A stretch of DNA of 64,000 nt from an uncultured Selenomonadales bacterium (GCA_947165145.1 CAMUZG010000007.1:1-64000), one strand, 5' to 3'; shown: positions 20,066 through 30,046, counted from the stretch's first letter. Numbers and translations are program-made. Notes: generated from the letters alone by a model not told the origin.

Positions 20066-20116
20066 GCTGTCACCCCGCAGAAAATTTTTCGTCATTATAC
20101 AGGACGCGCGAAACTT

Positions 20117-20917
20117 TCACAAGCCGATATTCATGCTACCGACGCGATAGCCCTGCAAATCCAGCGTGACGTAATCGAAACCGTAAGCCTTGAGCTTTTC
20201 AACGAGAACTTCGCGAATTTTCATGAGCTTGTCAAAATCTTCGGGCAAAATTTCAATCCGCGCAATTTTCCCGTGAACTCGAACGCGAAATTGTTCGAAG
20301 TCGTTGTCGCGAAGAAAATCTTCGGATTTCTCGACCATCGCCAATTTTTCGACGCTGATATTTTCGCCGTAAGCAAATCGCGACGCCAAACACGCCATTG
20401 ACGGCTTGTCGGCAGTCAGCAAATTCATTGCGCGGGACAATTCGCGAATCTCGGACTTGTACAGCTCAGCATGACGCAACGGGCTTTTCACGTCGAGTTC
20501 AGCGATTGCCTTCATGCCAGGGCGGTAGTCGTTGTTGTCGTCCATGTTCGAGCCTTCAACGACATGCGCAAGACTGTTCGCCGCCGCGATTGTTTTAATC
20601 TGCGTAAAAATACTTCGCTTGCAAATGTAGCAGCGATTCGGCGGATTTTGTGCAAAGCCGTCAATTTTCAGCGCGTCGACGAAAAAAATTTCCTGCCGAA
20701 TATTTTCATGCCGACAAAAATTTTCAGCCTCATCGCGTTCACGTTTCGGGAACAAATTCGACACGGCAGTCACTGCAAGAATTTTTTCGCCCAAAACTTC
20801 ATGCGCAACCTTGAGCAAAAAAGTTGAATCGACGCCGCCCGAAAACGCAACTGCAACGCTGTTCAATTCCCGCAAATAATTTTTCAGTCGCTCAAATTTT
20901 TCGGAAAGCTCAATCAT
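20117..20917 (-). CDS. larE: ATP-dependent sacrificial sulfur transferase LarE
   Basis: VAFSGGVDSTFLLKVA PP-loop; NPPNRCYICKRSIF; EGSNMDDNNDYRPGMKA; DKPSMACLASRFAYG. Confidence 0.92.
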   Translation of the reverse strand: MIELSEKFERLKNYLRELNSVAVAFSGGVDSTFLLKVAHEVLGEKILAVTAVSNLFPKRERDEAENFCRHENIRQEIFFVDALKIDGFAQNPPNRCYICKRSIFTQIKTIAAANSLAHVVEGSNMDDNNDYRPGMKAIAELDVKSPLRHAELYKSEIRELSRAMNLLTADKPSMACLASRFAYGENISVEKLAMVEKSEDFLRDNDFEQFRVRVHGKIARIEILPEDFDKLMKIREVLVEKLKAYGFDYVTLDLQGYRVGSMNIGL

Positions 20918-20934
20918 AAAATCATCTCCGTTGC

Positions 20935-20979
20935 AAAAAAAATCCCGACTCGACGCGCTGCCAAGTCGGAAATTTTTTT
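20935..20979 (-). terminator. terminator after tsf
   Basis: minus strand: ccgact-N-agtcgg hairpin followed by T-run. Confidence 0.7.
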
Positions 20980-21004
20980 ACGTTATATTCGTGTGACGTT
21001 CAAA

Positions 21005-21883
21005 TTACATGCCGGCTTGAGCCGCAACTTCAGCCGCGAAATCAGTTTCTTTCTTCTCGATACCTTCGCCGAGTTGATAGCGGGTGAAGCGCAGAACTTT
21101 TTCGCCGCCGAGAATGTCTTTGACGGTCTTTTTGTCGTTGGGGTCGGATTTGACAAATTCCTGTTCGATAAGGCAAACTTCTTTGTAGAATTTGTTGATG
21201 CGACCGAGAACCATTTTTTCAACGATTTTTTCGGGCTTGCCTTCTTCGAGAGCCTGTTTGCGGAGAATTTCTTTTTCGTGTTCGAGTTCGGAGGCGTCGA
21301 CGCCAGCGCGGTCAACGGCAAGAGGATTGGCAGCAGCGATTTGCATTGCGACATCTTTGCCGAGTTCGGTGGTGCCGCCCGTCATGTCGACGAGAACGCC
21401 GATTTTGCCGCCCATGTGAATATAAGTCGTGAGTTTGCCTTTGGTCTCGTAAGTGACGAAACGACGAATCGAAATTTTTTCGCCGATAGTCGCGGTTGCT
21501 TCGGTTACGAGGTCGGAAACTTTTTTGCCGTCGATAACGCCGTCATTGAGCGCGTCGAGATCGGCAGGTTTGTTCGCCGCAATGTATTCGATAATCGTCT
21601 GTTCGAGAGCGCGGAAGCTCTCGTTGTTGGCTGTGAAGTCGGTTTCGCAGTTGACTTCGAGCAGGACGCCGGTTTTGCCGTCTTTGGAAATGTAAGCAGC
21701 GACAGCACCTTCAGCAGCGATACGACCGGATTTTTTTGCGGCTTTGGCAATACCTTTTTCGCGCAACCAGTCGATAGCCTTTTGCATGTCGCCGTCGTTG
21801 GCGGTCAAAGCTTTTTTGCAATCCATCATACCTGCGCCGGTTCTCTCGCGCAGTTCTTTAACATCTTTTGCACTGATAGCCAT
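21005..21883 (-). CDS. tsf: translation elongation factor Ts
   Basis: [59 protein letters not shown]. Confidence 0.98.
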   Translation of the reverse strand: MAISAKDVKELRERTGAGMMDCKKALTANDGDMQKAIDWLREKGIAKAAKKSGRIAAEGAVAAYISKDGKTGVLLEVNCETDFTANNESFRALEQTIIEYIAANKPADLDALNDGVIDGKKVSDLVTEATATIGEKISIRRFVTYETKGKLTTYIHMGGKIGVLVDMTGGTTELGKDVAMQIAAANPLAVDRAGVDASELEHEKEILRKQALEEGKPEKIVEKMVLGRINKFYKEVCLIEQEFVKSDPNDKKTVKDILGGEKVLRFTRYQLGEGIEKKETDFAAEVAAQAGM

Positions 21884-21985
21884 ATATTTCACCTCAGAAA
21901 ATCTTTCAAAGTTAATCTTCGACTTCGAGCGCGGCAATCGACTTATGTCGTCGCCACGTCAAACGCGACATCTGTTCCGTCGCTT

Positions 21986-22711
21986 TTAAAGCGACTCTTC
22001 GTTCTCTTCGGACGCTTCGGCAATTTCGGCACCTTGGTTGCCTTCGAGCATGGCGTCGGCAATTTTGGCGGTGAGCAGTTTGACAGCGCGGATAGCGTCG
22101 TCGTTGCCAGGAATGACGTAATCAATCTCGTCGGGGTCGCAGTTCGTGTCGACGATTGCGACAATCGGAATGTTGAGCTTGCGAGCTTCAGCGACGGCAA
22201 TACGTTCTTTGCGCGGGTCAACGACGAAGAGTGCGCCAGGCAACTTGTTCATCTCTTTGATACCGCCGAGATATTTTTCGAGACGCGCCATTTCATGACG
22301 GAGCTGCATGACTTCCTTTTTGGTCAAGACTTCAAATGTGCCGTCCTGCTCCATTGCCTCAAGTTCTTTCAGGCGATTGATACGCTTTTGAATCGTCTGG
22401 AAGTTCGTGAGCATGCCTCCGAGCCAACGCTCATTGACGAAGAATTGACCGGAACGAATCGCTTCATCTTTGACGGCTTCTTGAGCCTGTTTCTTTGTGC
22501 CGACGAAGAGAATCGATTTGCCTTCTTCGGCGACGGTGCGGACGAAGTTGTAAGCCTCGTCGACTTTGCGAACGGTTTTTTGCAGGTCGATGATGTAGAT
22601 GCCGTTGCGTTCGGTGAAGATGTAACGCGCCATTTTCGGGTTCCAACGACGAGTTTGGTGACCGAAATGCACGCCCGCTTCCAACAGCTGTTTCATTGAG
22701 ATAACTGCCAT
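21986..22711 (-). CDS. rpsB: 30S ribosomal protein S2
   Basis: [46 protein letters not shown]. Confidence 0.98.
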   Translation of the reverse strand: MAVISMKQLLEAGVHFGHQTRRWNPKMARYIFTERNGIYIIDLQKTVRKVDEAYNFVRTVAEEGKSILFVGTKKQAQEAVKDEAIRSGQFFVNERWLGGMLTNFQTIQKRINRLKELEAMEQDGTFEVLTKKEVMQLRHEMARLEKYLGGIKEMNKLPGALFVVDPRKERIAVAEARKLNIPIVAIVDTNCDPDEIDYVIPGNDDAIRAVKLLTAKIADAMLEGNQGAEIAEASEENEESL

Positions 22712-22789
22712 TTGAAAATTCCTCCTGTTTGTTCATTCGCGGAACATTTTTCGCGCCGTTTGACAGGGGTTAGGTTTTAGAAGTTTAAT

Positions 22790-22819
22790 TCCTCATTCCT
22801 AATTCCACATTCCTAATTG
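22790..22819. repeat. heptanucleotide short repeat in the rpsB leader
   Basis: ATTCCTCATTCCTAATTCCACATTCCTAATTG. Confidence 0.7.
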
Positions 22820-22873
22820 ACGAATCTGCACAGGTCGACGCTCCGCCCCGCGTGTTTTGGTTAAACGTCGCGA

Positions 22874-22902
22874 ATTATACCACAAGAAAAATTTCACGGC
22901 AA
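22874..22902 (-). promoter_or_regulatory. promoter of rpsB-tsf
   Basis: minus strand TTGCCG-N17-TATAAT, ~160 nt leader before rpsB ATG. Confidence 0.7.
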
Positions 22903-22917
22903 GAAATTTTTGCAAAT

Positions 22918-24516
22918 TCAATCAAGCAGATTGTCTTCGTAGACGTGACGTAGCTCGGTCAAGTTCTGCGTGTTCAAATCTTTGTGACACGTCCACGACG
23001 CAGAATTAATTTCCATTGTCTGGCGATTGTCGGAAGTGTACTGCTCCCACGCTGGAATTAAATCGTTGTTCGGATTGCCCGTCGCCGCGAAAGATGTCCA
23101 CGTCGCTTGCACTTGCTTAACAAATTTCTGCGCGGGTTTCGGCTCAATGCCTTCGCTCGGATTGTTGAAGACGAACGGCAAATCAATCGAATGACACGAG
23201 CCCAACTTCTCAACGGGGGATTTCTGGCTGAACAGATAAAAATACACGTCGCCGAAAGTCGATTGATATTCCGCCGCAAGCTCTTGACCGACGCGCCAAT
23301 CAAGCTGATTTGCAAACTCCAAAAAATTTTCGTTGCCGTCAGGCTCCGCGTGATTTTCCTGCCACGCACGATAAATTTCCGCTTGATTCGTGAATTCGCC
23401 TTCGTAGACAACGGGCGTCAACTTCGCGTAAAATTCGGGGAGATGTTCCAAAAATTCATCGTAGTACAAAAGCCAATAGCGATACTCGTCAGCGGTGTTG
23501 CCCGTCAAAAATTTTATGCCGCGAGCCGCACCATCTTTCAAAGCGCGGAACGGGTGTTCAGGCAAATATTTTCCGTCGCACGTCGGGAAGTAGTCAGTCT
23601 CCGCGATAAACGGACGCGTCATATAAAATTTCTCGTAAAGTTGCTCAAGTTCTTCGGCAGGTTTGGCGATTAGCTCACGCATATTTTTAAAACCGCCCAA
23701 CGCCATGAACTCTTCGGCAAGTTTGATTGAGTGATCGGGCGTGTGATAGAACGACAGGTGCCCCGATTGCGCGATAACTTTTCTGAACAGACCTTTCGCC
23801 GCAGGAAGAACCGACAGGAACATTACCGACGATGCGCCCGCGCTCTCGCCGAAAATCGTAATGTTGTCGGGGTCGCCGCCGAAATATGCAATGTTCTCTC
23901 TGACCCACGTCAACGCCGCAACTTGATCTTTTATGCCGAGATAGCCGCTGTCCGCGAAGTCAGAATCAATGCCGCTGAAATTCATGAAGCCGAAAATGTT
24001 CAGCCGATAATTAATCGTGACGACGACAACTTCGTGAGCCGCCGCAAGATTCGCGCCGTGATAGCATGGGTCGCTTGAGCCGCCGCTGACGAAGCCGCCG
24101 CCAGGTATGAAAACCATCACGGGTTTGCCGGAAGCGTCGCCGCGCGTCCAGATGTTGAGCGTCAAACAATCTTCGCTCTGCCGATTGAGAGATGCGGGCT
24201 CAACTTTGTCAACGTCTTGAATCGGCGAGGCACCGAAATTTTTTGCGTCGAATTCGTCGTCTGAAGGTTGCAACGGTTGGGGAGCACGCCAACGCAATTC
24301 ACCAACGGGCGGTTGAGCATACGGAATGCCCAGCCACGTTCTGACGCCGCGTTTGCCGACGAAGCCGTTAAATTTGCCGTAACGTGTCCGCACACTGCAA
24401 TTCTTTGCCGCGTGAACGATGTTATCGTCGCCGAAAAAATTTGTTGCCGCGAAGGCGATTGCCGCCATTGAAGTCGCCTTAATGAATTCTCTGCGCGTGA
24501 ATATTTTTTTTAGCAA
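22918..24516 (-). CDS. carboxylesterase type B with Tat-like signal
   Basis: TRREFIKATSMAAIAFAA N-term; GVRTWLGIPYAQPPVGELRW; GGDPDNITIFGESAGASSV nucleophile elbow. Confidence 0.92.
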   Translation of the reverse strand: MLKKIFTRREFIKATSMAAIAFAATNFFGDDNIVHAAKNCSVRTRYGKFNGFVGKRGVRTWLGIPYAQPPVGELRWRAPQPLQPSDDEFDAKNFGASPIQDVDKVEPASLNRQSEDCLTLNIWTRGDASGKPVMVFIPGGGFVSGGSSDPCYHGANLAAAHEVVVVTINYRLNIFGFMNFSGIDSDFADSGYLGIKDQVAALTWVRENIAYFGGDPDNITIFGESAGASSVMFLSVLPAAKGLFRKVIAQSGHLSFYHTPDHSIKLAEEFMALGGFKNMRELIAKPAEELEQLYEKFYMTRPFIAETDYFPTCDGKYLPEHPFRALKDGAARGIKFLTGNTADEYRYWLLYYDEFLEHLPEFYAKLTPVVYEGEFTNQAEIYRAWQENHAEPDGNENFLEFANQLDWRVGQELAAEYQSTFGDVYFYLFSQKSPVEKLGSCHSIDLPFVFNNPSEGIEPKPAQKFVKQVQATWTSFAATGNPNNDLIPAWEQYTSDNRQTMEINSASWTCHKDLNTQNLTELRHVYEDNLLD

Positions 24517-24538
24517 AATGAATCTTCCTTTCCGTTTA

Positions 24539-25630
24539 TCAAAAACTGTGACGCGTTATTTCGACGAGACCAAGCGGCGTCATGTCCACGACTTTTGTCT
24601 GATTGCGGTCGCGGCGTGCGAGATTGCGTAGGCTGTCCATCAAAATTTTTTTGTGCGCGTCGTCAACCATATCGATGAAGTCGACGATGACAATCCCGCC
24701 GAGATTGCGCCACTTCAGTTGCTTGAAAATAATTTCGCCCGCCTCCAAGTTCGTCTGCAAAATCGTTTCGTTGAAGTCGCTACGCCCGACGAATTTGGCG
24801 GTGTTCACGTCGATTGCGGTCAAGGCCTCGGTCTTGTCGATGACGATACGTCCGCCGCCCGGCAACGGCAATTCACGTGCGCGGGTCGAGGCAAGTTCCG
24901 CCGCAATGCCGAACGTCTCAAAAATTTGCGCGGGCTCGTCGTAGAAAAAAATTTTTTCGGGCGGAACGTGTTCAAGCAGTTTGCGTTGTATCTTGAGATT
25001 GTCGACGACAAATTCAGTGTCCGCCGCGAACTCGTCACGAAGAATTTTTTCGATTAAATCGTTGTCGCTGTAAAGCAGGGCGGGCGGTTTACGTTTGTCG
25101 TTGCGTTCCAAAATTTTCGCCCAAAGTTCACGCAGATGTTCGATATCTTCAAGTAGGGAATTTTCATCGCAACCTTCAGCCGCTGTCCGAACGATTATTC
25201 CAGAGTTTTGCGGACGAATTTTTTTTGCCAACGCGTGAAGTCGTTCGTGTTCTTCGCCGCGAATTTTATTCGAGACGCCGACATAATTGAGCGTGGGCAG
25301 GAAGACAGCGAGTTTGCCCGCCAAGCTGATGTTGAACGTGGCACGCGCACCTTTCAAGCCGCATTCGTCCTTTTCGATTTGAATCAGCACATCTTGCCCG
25401 ACGGAAAATTTTTTCGCCGCACTAAATTGCACGAAGGCATTTTTATCGCGACCGATGTCCACGAACGCCGCACGCATGCCAGGTAAAAAATTCTGCACGC
25501 GACCTTTGTAGATGTTGCCGATGAGTCGCGGCACGTCGTACTGTTCGGTGTAAATCGCGTCGAGTTCGTCATTGATGAGCACAGCCGCGCAGGTTCGTCC
25601 GCCCTTGTGGCTGATAATAATTTTTTTCAT
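24539..25630 (-). CDS. ribonuclease E/G family
   Basis: MKKIIISHKGGRTCAAVLINDELDAIYTE; NIYKGRVQNFLPGMRAAFVDIGRDKNAFV S1 domain; TAIDVNTAKFVG; GGIVIVDFIDM. Confidence 0.92.
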   Translation of the reverse strand: MKKIIISHKGGRTCAAVLINDELDAIYTEQYDVPRLIGNIYKGRVQNFLPGMRAAFVDIGRDKNAFVQFSAAKKFSVGQDVLIQIEKDECGLKGARATFNISLAGKLAVFLPTLNYVGVSNKIRGEEHERLHALAKKIRPQNSGIIVRTAAEGCDENSLLEDIEHLRELWAKILERNDKRKPPALLYSDNDLIEKILRDEFAADTEFVVDNLKIQRKLLEHVPPEKIFFYDEPAQIFETFGIAAELASTRARELPLPGGGRIVIDKTEALTAIDVNTAKFVGRSDFNETILQTNLEAGEIIFKQLKWRNLGGIVIVDFIDMVDDAHKKILMDSLRNLARRDRNQTKVVDMTPLGLVEITRHSF

Positions 25631-25632
25631 TT

Positions 25633-25668
25633 CACAATTCCTAATTCCTAATTCCACATTCCTAATTA
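25633..25668. repeat. heptanucleotide short repeat array
   Basis: CAATTCCTAATTCCTAATTCCACATTCCTAATTA. Confidence 0.7.
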
Positions 25669-25710
25669 AAAAAAGTCCCGCCGAGTTGTTCGACGGGAAA
25701 ATTTTTTTAT
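25668..25710 (-). terminator. terminator after the fructose PTS gene
   Basis: tcccgccgagttgttcgacggga hairpin flanked by A-run/T-run. Confidence 0.65.
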
Positions 25711-25723
25711 CGGAAATCAGTTA

Positions 25724-27649
25724 TCAATCTTGCGGACGCGGCTTTCTAATCATGCCGAGAATAAAGCAACCAACGACCGAGCCGATGATAATCGAGAGCA
25801 GATACATAAACGGATTGCCGATTGTCGGGACGACGAAAATGCCGCCGTGAGGAGCCATTAACGTGCAGTCGAACATCATGACAAGTGCGCCTGCCAATGC
25901 CGAACCGACGACGCAAGCCGGTATGACGTGCAACGGGTCGCCCGCCGCGAACGGAATCGCGCCTTCAGTGATGAACGACAAGCCCATGATGATATTCGTC
26001 GCGGTAGTCTTCTGTTCGTTTTTGGTGAACTTGTTCTTGAAGAAAACGGTCGCGAGTGCAATGGCAATCGGGGGAACCATGCCGCCCGCCATCGCCGCTG
26101 CAATGACGTAGTAGTTGCCGTCAGCAAGCAAGCCGACGCCCGTGACGTAAGCAGCTTTGTTCAAAGGACCGCCCATATCGACAGCCATCATGCCGCCGAT
26201 AACCGCGCCCATAACGAGTTTTGCGGAAGGATCCATGTTGGCAAGCGTGTTCTTGAGAGCCTCGTTGATTCCCGCGACGGGAGGACCGATAACGAAGTTG
26301 CAAACCAGACCGATAATCAAGACGCCGAGCAACGGATAGAACAAAATCGGTTTGGTGCCTTCGAGAGACGGAGGCAGAACGCTGAGAGCTTTTTTGAGCC
26401 AGTTGACGACGAAGCCCGCAATGAAACCTGCAAGCAACGCGCCGAGGAAGCCGGAGCCGTTAGCAGCACTCAATGCGCCGCCGACGAAACCTGCCGCCAA
26501 ACCAGGACGGTCAGCGATTGACATCGAGATGAAGCCCGCGAGAACAGGCAACATAAATCCGAAGGACGCGCCGCCGATACCCATGAACGTTGCCGCGGCA
26601 GGAGTGATTGAGCCGAATTTACTGCGCTCTTCAGGCGGCAAGCTGTTCAAGTCAACACTCGCGCCGTCAATCAAGAACGAGATTGCGATTAAGATACCGC
26701 CGCCGATAACGAAGGGCAACATGTGGCTGACGCCGTTCATCAAGTGTTTGTAGACTTGGCGACCGATACTTTCGTTCTCGACGCCACCGCCTGCGTCACC
26801 TGCAGATTCGCCGGCTTTTGCGTGATAAATTGGTGCGGAGCCGCTCAACGCCTTGTCAATGAGTTCGTCGGCTTTGTTGATACCGTCAGCGACTTTGGTG
26901 ATGACGACGTGTTTGCCGTCGAAACGAGCCATTGCGACGTTCTTATCAGCCGCGACGATGATACCGTCAGCTTTGGCGATTTCGTCAGCAGTCAGAACGT
27001 TTTTCGCACCGCCGGAGCCGTTCGTCTCGACTTTGATTGAAATGCCGCGTTTCTTAGCGTGTTGCTCAAGACTTTCAGCCGCCATGAACGTATGCGCGAT
27101 ACCTGTCGGGCAAGCCGTGACCGCAAGAATTTGAATGTGGTCGGCTTTTGATAAGGGCACAGCGTTTGCACTGTCGGTGGGAGCTTGGAACTTGCCGTCT
27201 TCCTTGTCGTCGATGATTTTGAGGAACTCTTCCTTCGTGGACGCCTTAATCAACGCTTCCTTGAAGTCGGGATCCATAACCATCGTAGCGAGCTTCGACA
27301 GAATCATCAAGTGTTCGTCGTTGCCGCCGTCGGGTGCCGCAATTGCGAAGAACAGTCGCGCAGGGTTGCCGTCCATTGACTCGAAGTCAATACCTTTGGG
27401 AATGGTCATTGCGGCGAGACCGGGAGCCTTAACGCCCGACGATTTTGCGTGCGGGGTGGCGATACCGTCGCCGAGACCTGTTGTGCCGGACGCTTCACGA
27501 GCAAAGACATCTTTTTTGTACTGTTCTTTGTTCTTGAGGTTGCCGCCCTTGTCCATCAAGTCAACCAGGTGCGAGATTGCATCCTGTTTGTCCTTGACTT
27601 TGGCACCGAGATCAATGCTCGCATCTTTGAGCAGATCGGTAACTCTCAT
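25724..27649 (-). CDS. fruA: PTS fructose transporter subunit EIIABC
   Basis: EIIA GLGDGIATPHAKS; EIIB ILAVTACPTGIAHTFMAAESLE; EIIC multi-TM GVSHMLPFVIGGGILIAISF. Confidence 0.95.
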   Translation of the reverse strand: MRVTDLLKDASIDLGAKVKDKQDAISHLVDLMDKGGNLKNKEQYKKDVFAREASGTTGLGDGIATPHAKSSGVKAPGLAAMTIPKGIDFESMDGNPARLFFAIAAPDGGNDEHLMILSKLATMVMDPDFKEALIKASTKEEFLKIIDDKEDGKFQAPTDSANAVPLSKADHIQILAVTACPTGIAHTFMAAESLEQHAKKRGISIKVETNGSGGAKNVLTADEIAKADGIIVAADKNVAMARFDGKHVVITKVADGINKADELIDKALSGSAPIYHAKAGESAGDAGGGVENESIGRQVYKHLMNGVSHMLPFVIGGGILIAISFLIDGASVDLNSLPPEERSKFGSITPAAATFMGIGGASFGFMLPVLAGFISMSIADRPGLAAGFVGGALSAANGSGFLGALLAGFIAGFVVNWLKKALSVLPPSLEGTKPILFYPLLGVLIIGLVCNFVIGPPVAGINEALKNTLANMDPSAKLVMGAVIGGMMAVDMGGPLNKAAYVTGVGLLADGNYYVIAAAMAGGMVPPIAIALATVFFKNKFTKNEQKTTATNIIMGLSFITEGAIPFAAGDPLHVIPACVVGSALAGALVMMFDCTLMAPHGGIFVVPTIGNPFMYLLSIIIGSVVGCFILGMIRKPRPQD

Positions 27650-27697
27650 AATACACTACTCCTTACTACGAATGAATGAATGATTCCTGTTTAGAAA

Positions 27698-27730
27698 CTA
27701 GTTCCTAGTTCCTAGTCCCTAGTCCCTAAG
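27698..27730. repeat. heptanucleotide tandem repeat (CTAGTTC/CTAGTCC)
   Basis: CTAGTTC CTAGTTC CTAGTCC CTAGTCC CTAAG. Confidence 0.75.
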
Positions 27731-27777
27731 CTATTTCAATCGGCGATAAAAGGTTGCCGACTGTTAACGATAAAATT

Positions 27778-28170
27778 TTAGCCGCGTGCGTTTGCGGAAA
27801 GTTCGTAGCTTGAACCGTTGAACCAAATACTCAACCGCCACGTATCAAGCAAATCGACGTTGTACCAAGTGATAGTCTCGGCACCTTCGCCGGCGAATTG
27901 AATTTTGATTTTGTACATGGAATTGTTTGGGTTGTAGCGGATTGACCTGTAGTCGCCGCAATTCATGATTTCGGTACCGACGAGGTCTTCGCCCCAATCT
28001 TCACGTTGCATCGGCACGGCGTACAGGAATGCGATTGACATGTCGGTATCGTTGACGATTTCGCAGGGGTCGGTGTCCGCCGCGAAAGCTGACGTGTACG
28101 ACGCCGCGACAATGAACGTTGCCAACAGGAAACTCCGCACGGTCATTGATAAAGTGTTGCGGATAATCAC
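27778..28170 (-). CDS. small secreted protein, paralog 1 of tandem family
   Basis: signal peptide MTVRSFLLATFIVAASYTSAFA; EIVNDTDMSIAFLYAVPMQREDWGEDLVG; SD gaggagg, GTG start inferred. Confidence 0.75.
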   Translation of the reverse strand: MIIRNTLSMTVRSFLLATFIVAASYTSAFAADTDPCEIVNDTDMSIAFLYAVPMQREDWGEDLVGTEIMNCGDYRSIRYNPNNSMYKIKIQFAGEGAETITWYNVDLLDTWRLSIWFNGSSYELSANARG

Positions 28171-28206
28171 GATAAACAAACCTCCTCAAGTTGCGCCAAA
28201 AAAAAT

Positions 28207-28584
28207 TCAGCCACGCGCGTTTTTGGAACATGTGCCGTCTTGGTTGATACTGATTCGCCACGCGTCAAGCAAATCGACAAAGTCAACGCCTTTGCGGGTA
28301 ATCGTCGTGCCGTCAGCGAATTCGACTTTGAGCTTGTAGCGAATGTATGACGTATCGTAATTGATTGAGCGTCTGTCGCCCTGATTCATCACGCCGCTAC
28401 CGACAAGGTCATTGCCCCAATCTTTTTTCTGCACGGGGACGAAATACAGCGACATAATTGGTTTGCCCGTCTCGTTGACGATTTCGAGAGGCTCAGTTAT
28501 TCCCGCGAAAGTTGAGTTTTGCAACGCCGCGACAATGAACGCCGCCATTAGGAAAACTCGCATAAATTGTTTCAGCATAGGCAT
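28207..28584 (-). CDS. small secreted protein, paralog 2
   Basis: signal peptide MPMLKQFMRVFLMAAFIVAALQNSTFAG; EIVNETGKPIMSLYFVPVQKKDWGNDLVG. Confidence 0.8.
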   Translation of the reverse strand: MPMLKQFMRVFLMAAFIVAALQNSTFAGITEPLEIVNETGKPIMSLYFVPVQKKDWGNDLVGSGVMNQGDRRSINYDTSYIRYKLKVEFADGTTITRKGVDFVDLLDAWRISINQDGTCSKNARG

Positions 28585-28702
28585 TCCGCCTTTCGGATAA
28601 CGACGTTGATAAATTTGTTTAAAATCGGCTCGGAAAATTTTCGTTGAGATTGTCATTGGACGCCGTCAATCGCGCCTGCTCGTGTGGTTTCCATTCATGC
28701 CA

Positions 28703-29066
28703 TCAGCTACCATAAGGCGTAACTTTTATCCAACCGACATTGTTCAAATCGAGACTGTTCCAATATTTGTATGTACCGTTCGAGAACTCTGCTTTGACTT
28801 TCACATAACGGATATCGTTAGAGAAGTTTACGGTGAAAATATTTCCATTTGGAATGGAACCAATATTTCTTCCCCAACCGTCATAGTACGATGCAACAGC
28901 GTAAAGTCTAGTAACAGTTTGACCAGATTCATTTACTATGGCGAGTTGCCTTGCAAAAGCTGATGTTTGAACCGCCGTGACGAGGAACGCCGCCAAAACG
29001 AAAACTCTGACGAGCGTCGCGATATAGCTACGCGTTATAGCTTCGGGGGGGTATTGAATCCTTTCA
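28703..29066 (-). pseudogene. small secreted protein, paralog 3; reading frame interrupted at a C7 tract (phase-variable or disrupted)
   Basis: ORF 28703-28996 (LAIVNESGQTVTRLYAVASYYDGWGRNIG) has no good start; the only ATG with an SD (~29066) is in frame only if the C7 tract were C8 (or C5). Confidence 0.65.
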
Positions 29067-29131
29067 TAATAATCAACCTCCTCAAGGTGAATCAGAAAAC
29101 ACTTCGGTCGAATTTCCGAGCCGACCTTAAT

Positions 29132-30010
29132 TCATGAGAAAATACTTTTGATTTTGTTAAAGATTTTTTCGCCGAGAGTCTCGTCGTCTTCGGTAGCTTG
29201 GAAAGGTTGCGCTTGACCTGCTTTGATTCGATTGAAAAGTTGTTCGGGCTTGCGAATACCTGTGCCGACCGAAGTCGTAATCATAAGCTTGCCGTCGAAA
29301 CGTTTCATTGGAATTTTTTTGCTTGCCGCGATGATGACGTAATCGGCGTGTTTGATTTCTTCGTCGCTGAGCGCGTGATAAACTCCCGCCGCACCGTGAA
29401 CTTCAACGCGAATATTCAAGCCCATTTTCTCGGCGCAATTCTTAAGAGCTTCGCGAGCCATAAACGACGATGAAATTCCCGTCGGGCAAGCAGTGACGGC
29501 GATAATCTTCGTGTGCGCGGCAACGTCGGGTTCGGGCATTTCGTTGCGGGAGCGTTCGGCTTCTTTCTGGTCAATGATTCGGATAATGTCGGCGGGCGTC
29601 TCTGCCTTGATGAGATTTTCCTTGAAGGTATCGTCCATCAACAGCACGGCAAGGCGTCCCATATTCGTCATTGCTTCGTCATCAGCCTTTTCGGGAGCCG
29701 CGAACAGCAACAACAACCGCGCAGGTTTTTCGTCGAGTGAATGAAAATCGACGCCTTCGGGCACCGTGATGATTGAGATTGACGGCTTCTTGACGGAACT
29801 GTTTTGAGCGTGCGGCGTCGCCAGACCGTTAGCCAGACCTGTTGAGCCTTGAGCTTCACGCTTGAGCACGTCGCGTTTGACGATTGCTTTGTCGCGAATT
29901 GTGCCCGCAGTCATCAGCAAATCAACGAGCATGTCGATAGCGTCGTTCTTGTCGGTCGGGTGCACGTTGAGCGCAATGGATTTTTTTGAAATGAAGTTTG
30001 TGATTTTCAA
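29132..30010 (-). CDS. PTS fructose EIIAB protein (no EIIC)
   Basis: STGLANGLATPHAQNSSV (EIIA), IIAVTACPTGISSSFMAREALKNCAEKMG (EIIB); TTG start after SD aaaggagg. Confidence 0.9.
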   Translation of the reverse strand: MKITNFISKKSIALNVHPTDKNDAIDMLVDLLMTAGTIRDKAIVKRDVLKREAQGSTGLANGLATPHAQNSSVKKPSISIITVPEGVDFHSLDEKPARLLLLFAAPEKADDEAMTNMGRLAVLLMDDTFKENLIKAETPADIIRIIDQKEAERSRNEMPEPDVAAHTKIIAVTACPTGISSSFMAREALKNCAEKMGLNIRVEVHGAAGVYHALSDEEIKHADYVIIAASKKIPMKRFDGKLMITTSVGTGIRKPEQLFNRIKAGQAQPFQATEDDETLGEKIFNKIKSIFS

Positions 30011-30046
30011 GTGAATACCTCCTTTGTCATTGGGCAAGGGAGCATT

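Noticed and set aside
28682-28963. 93-aa plus-strand ORF
   Set aside because: Antisense to secreted paralog 3; no RBS.
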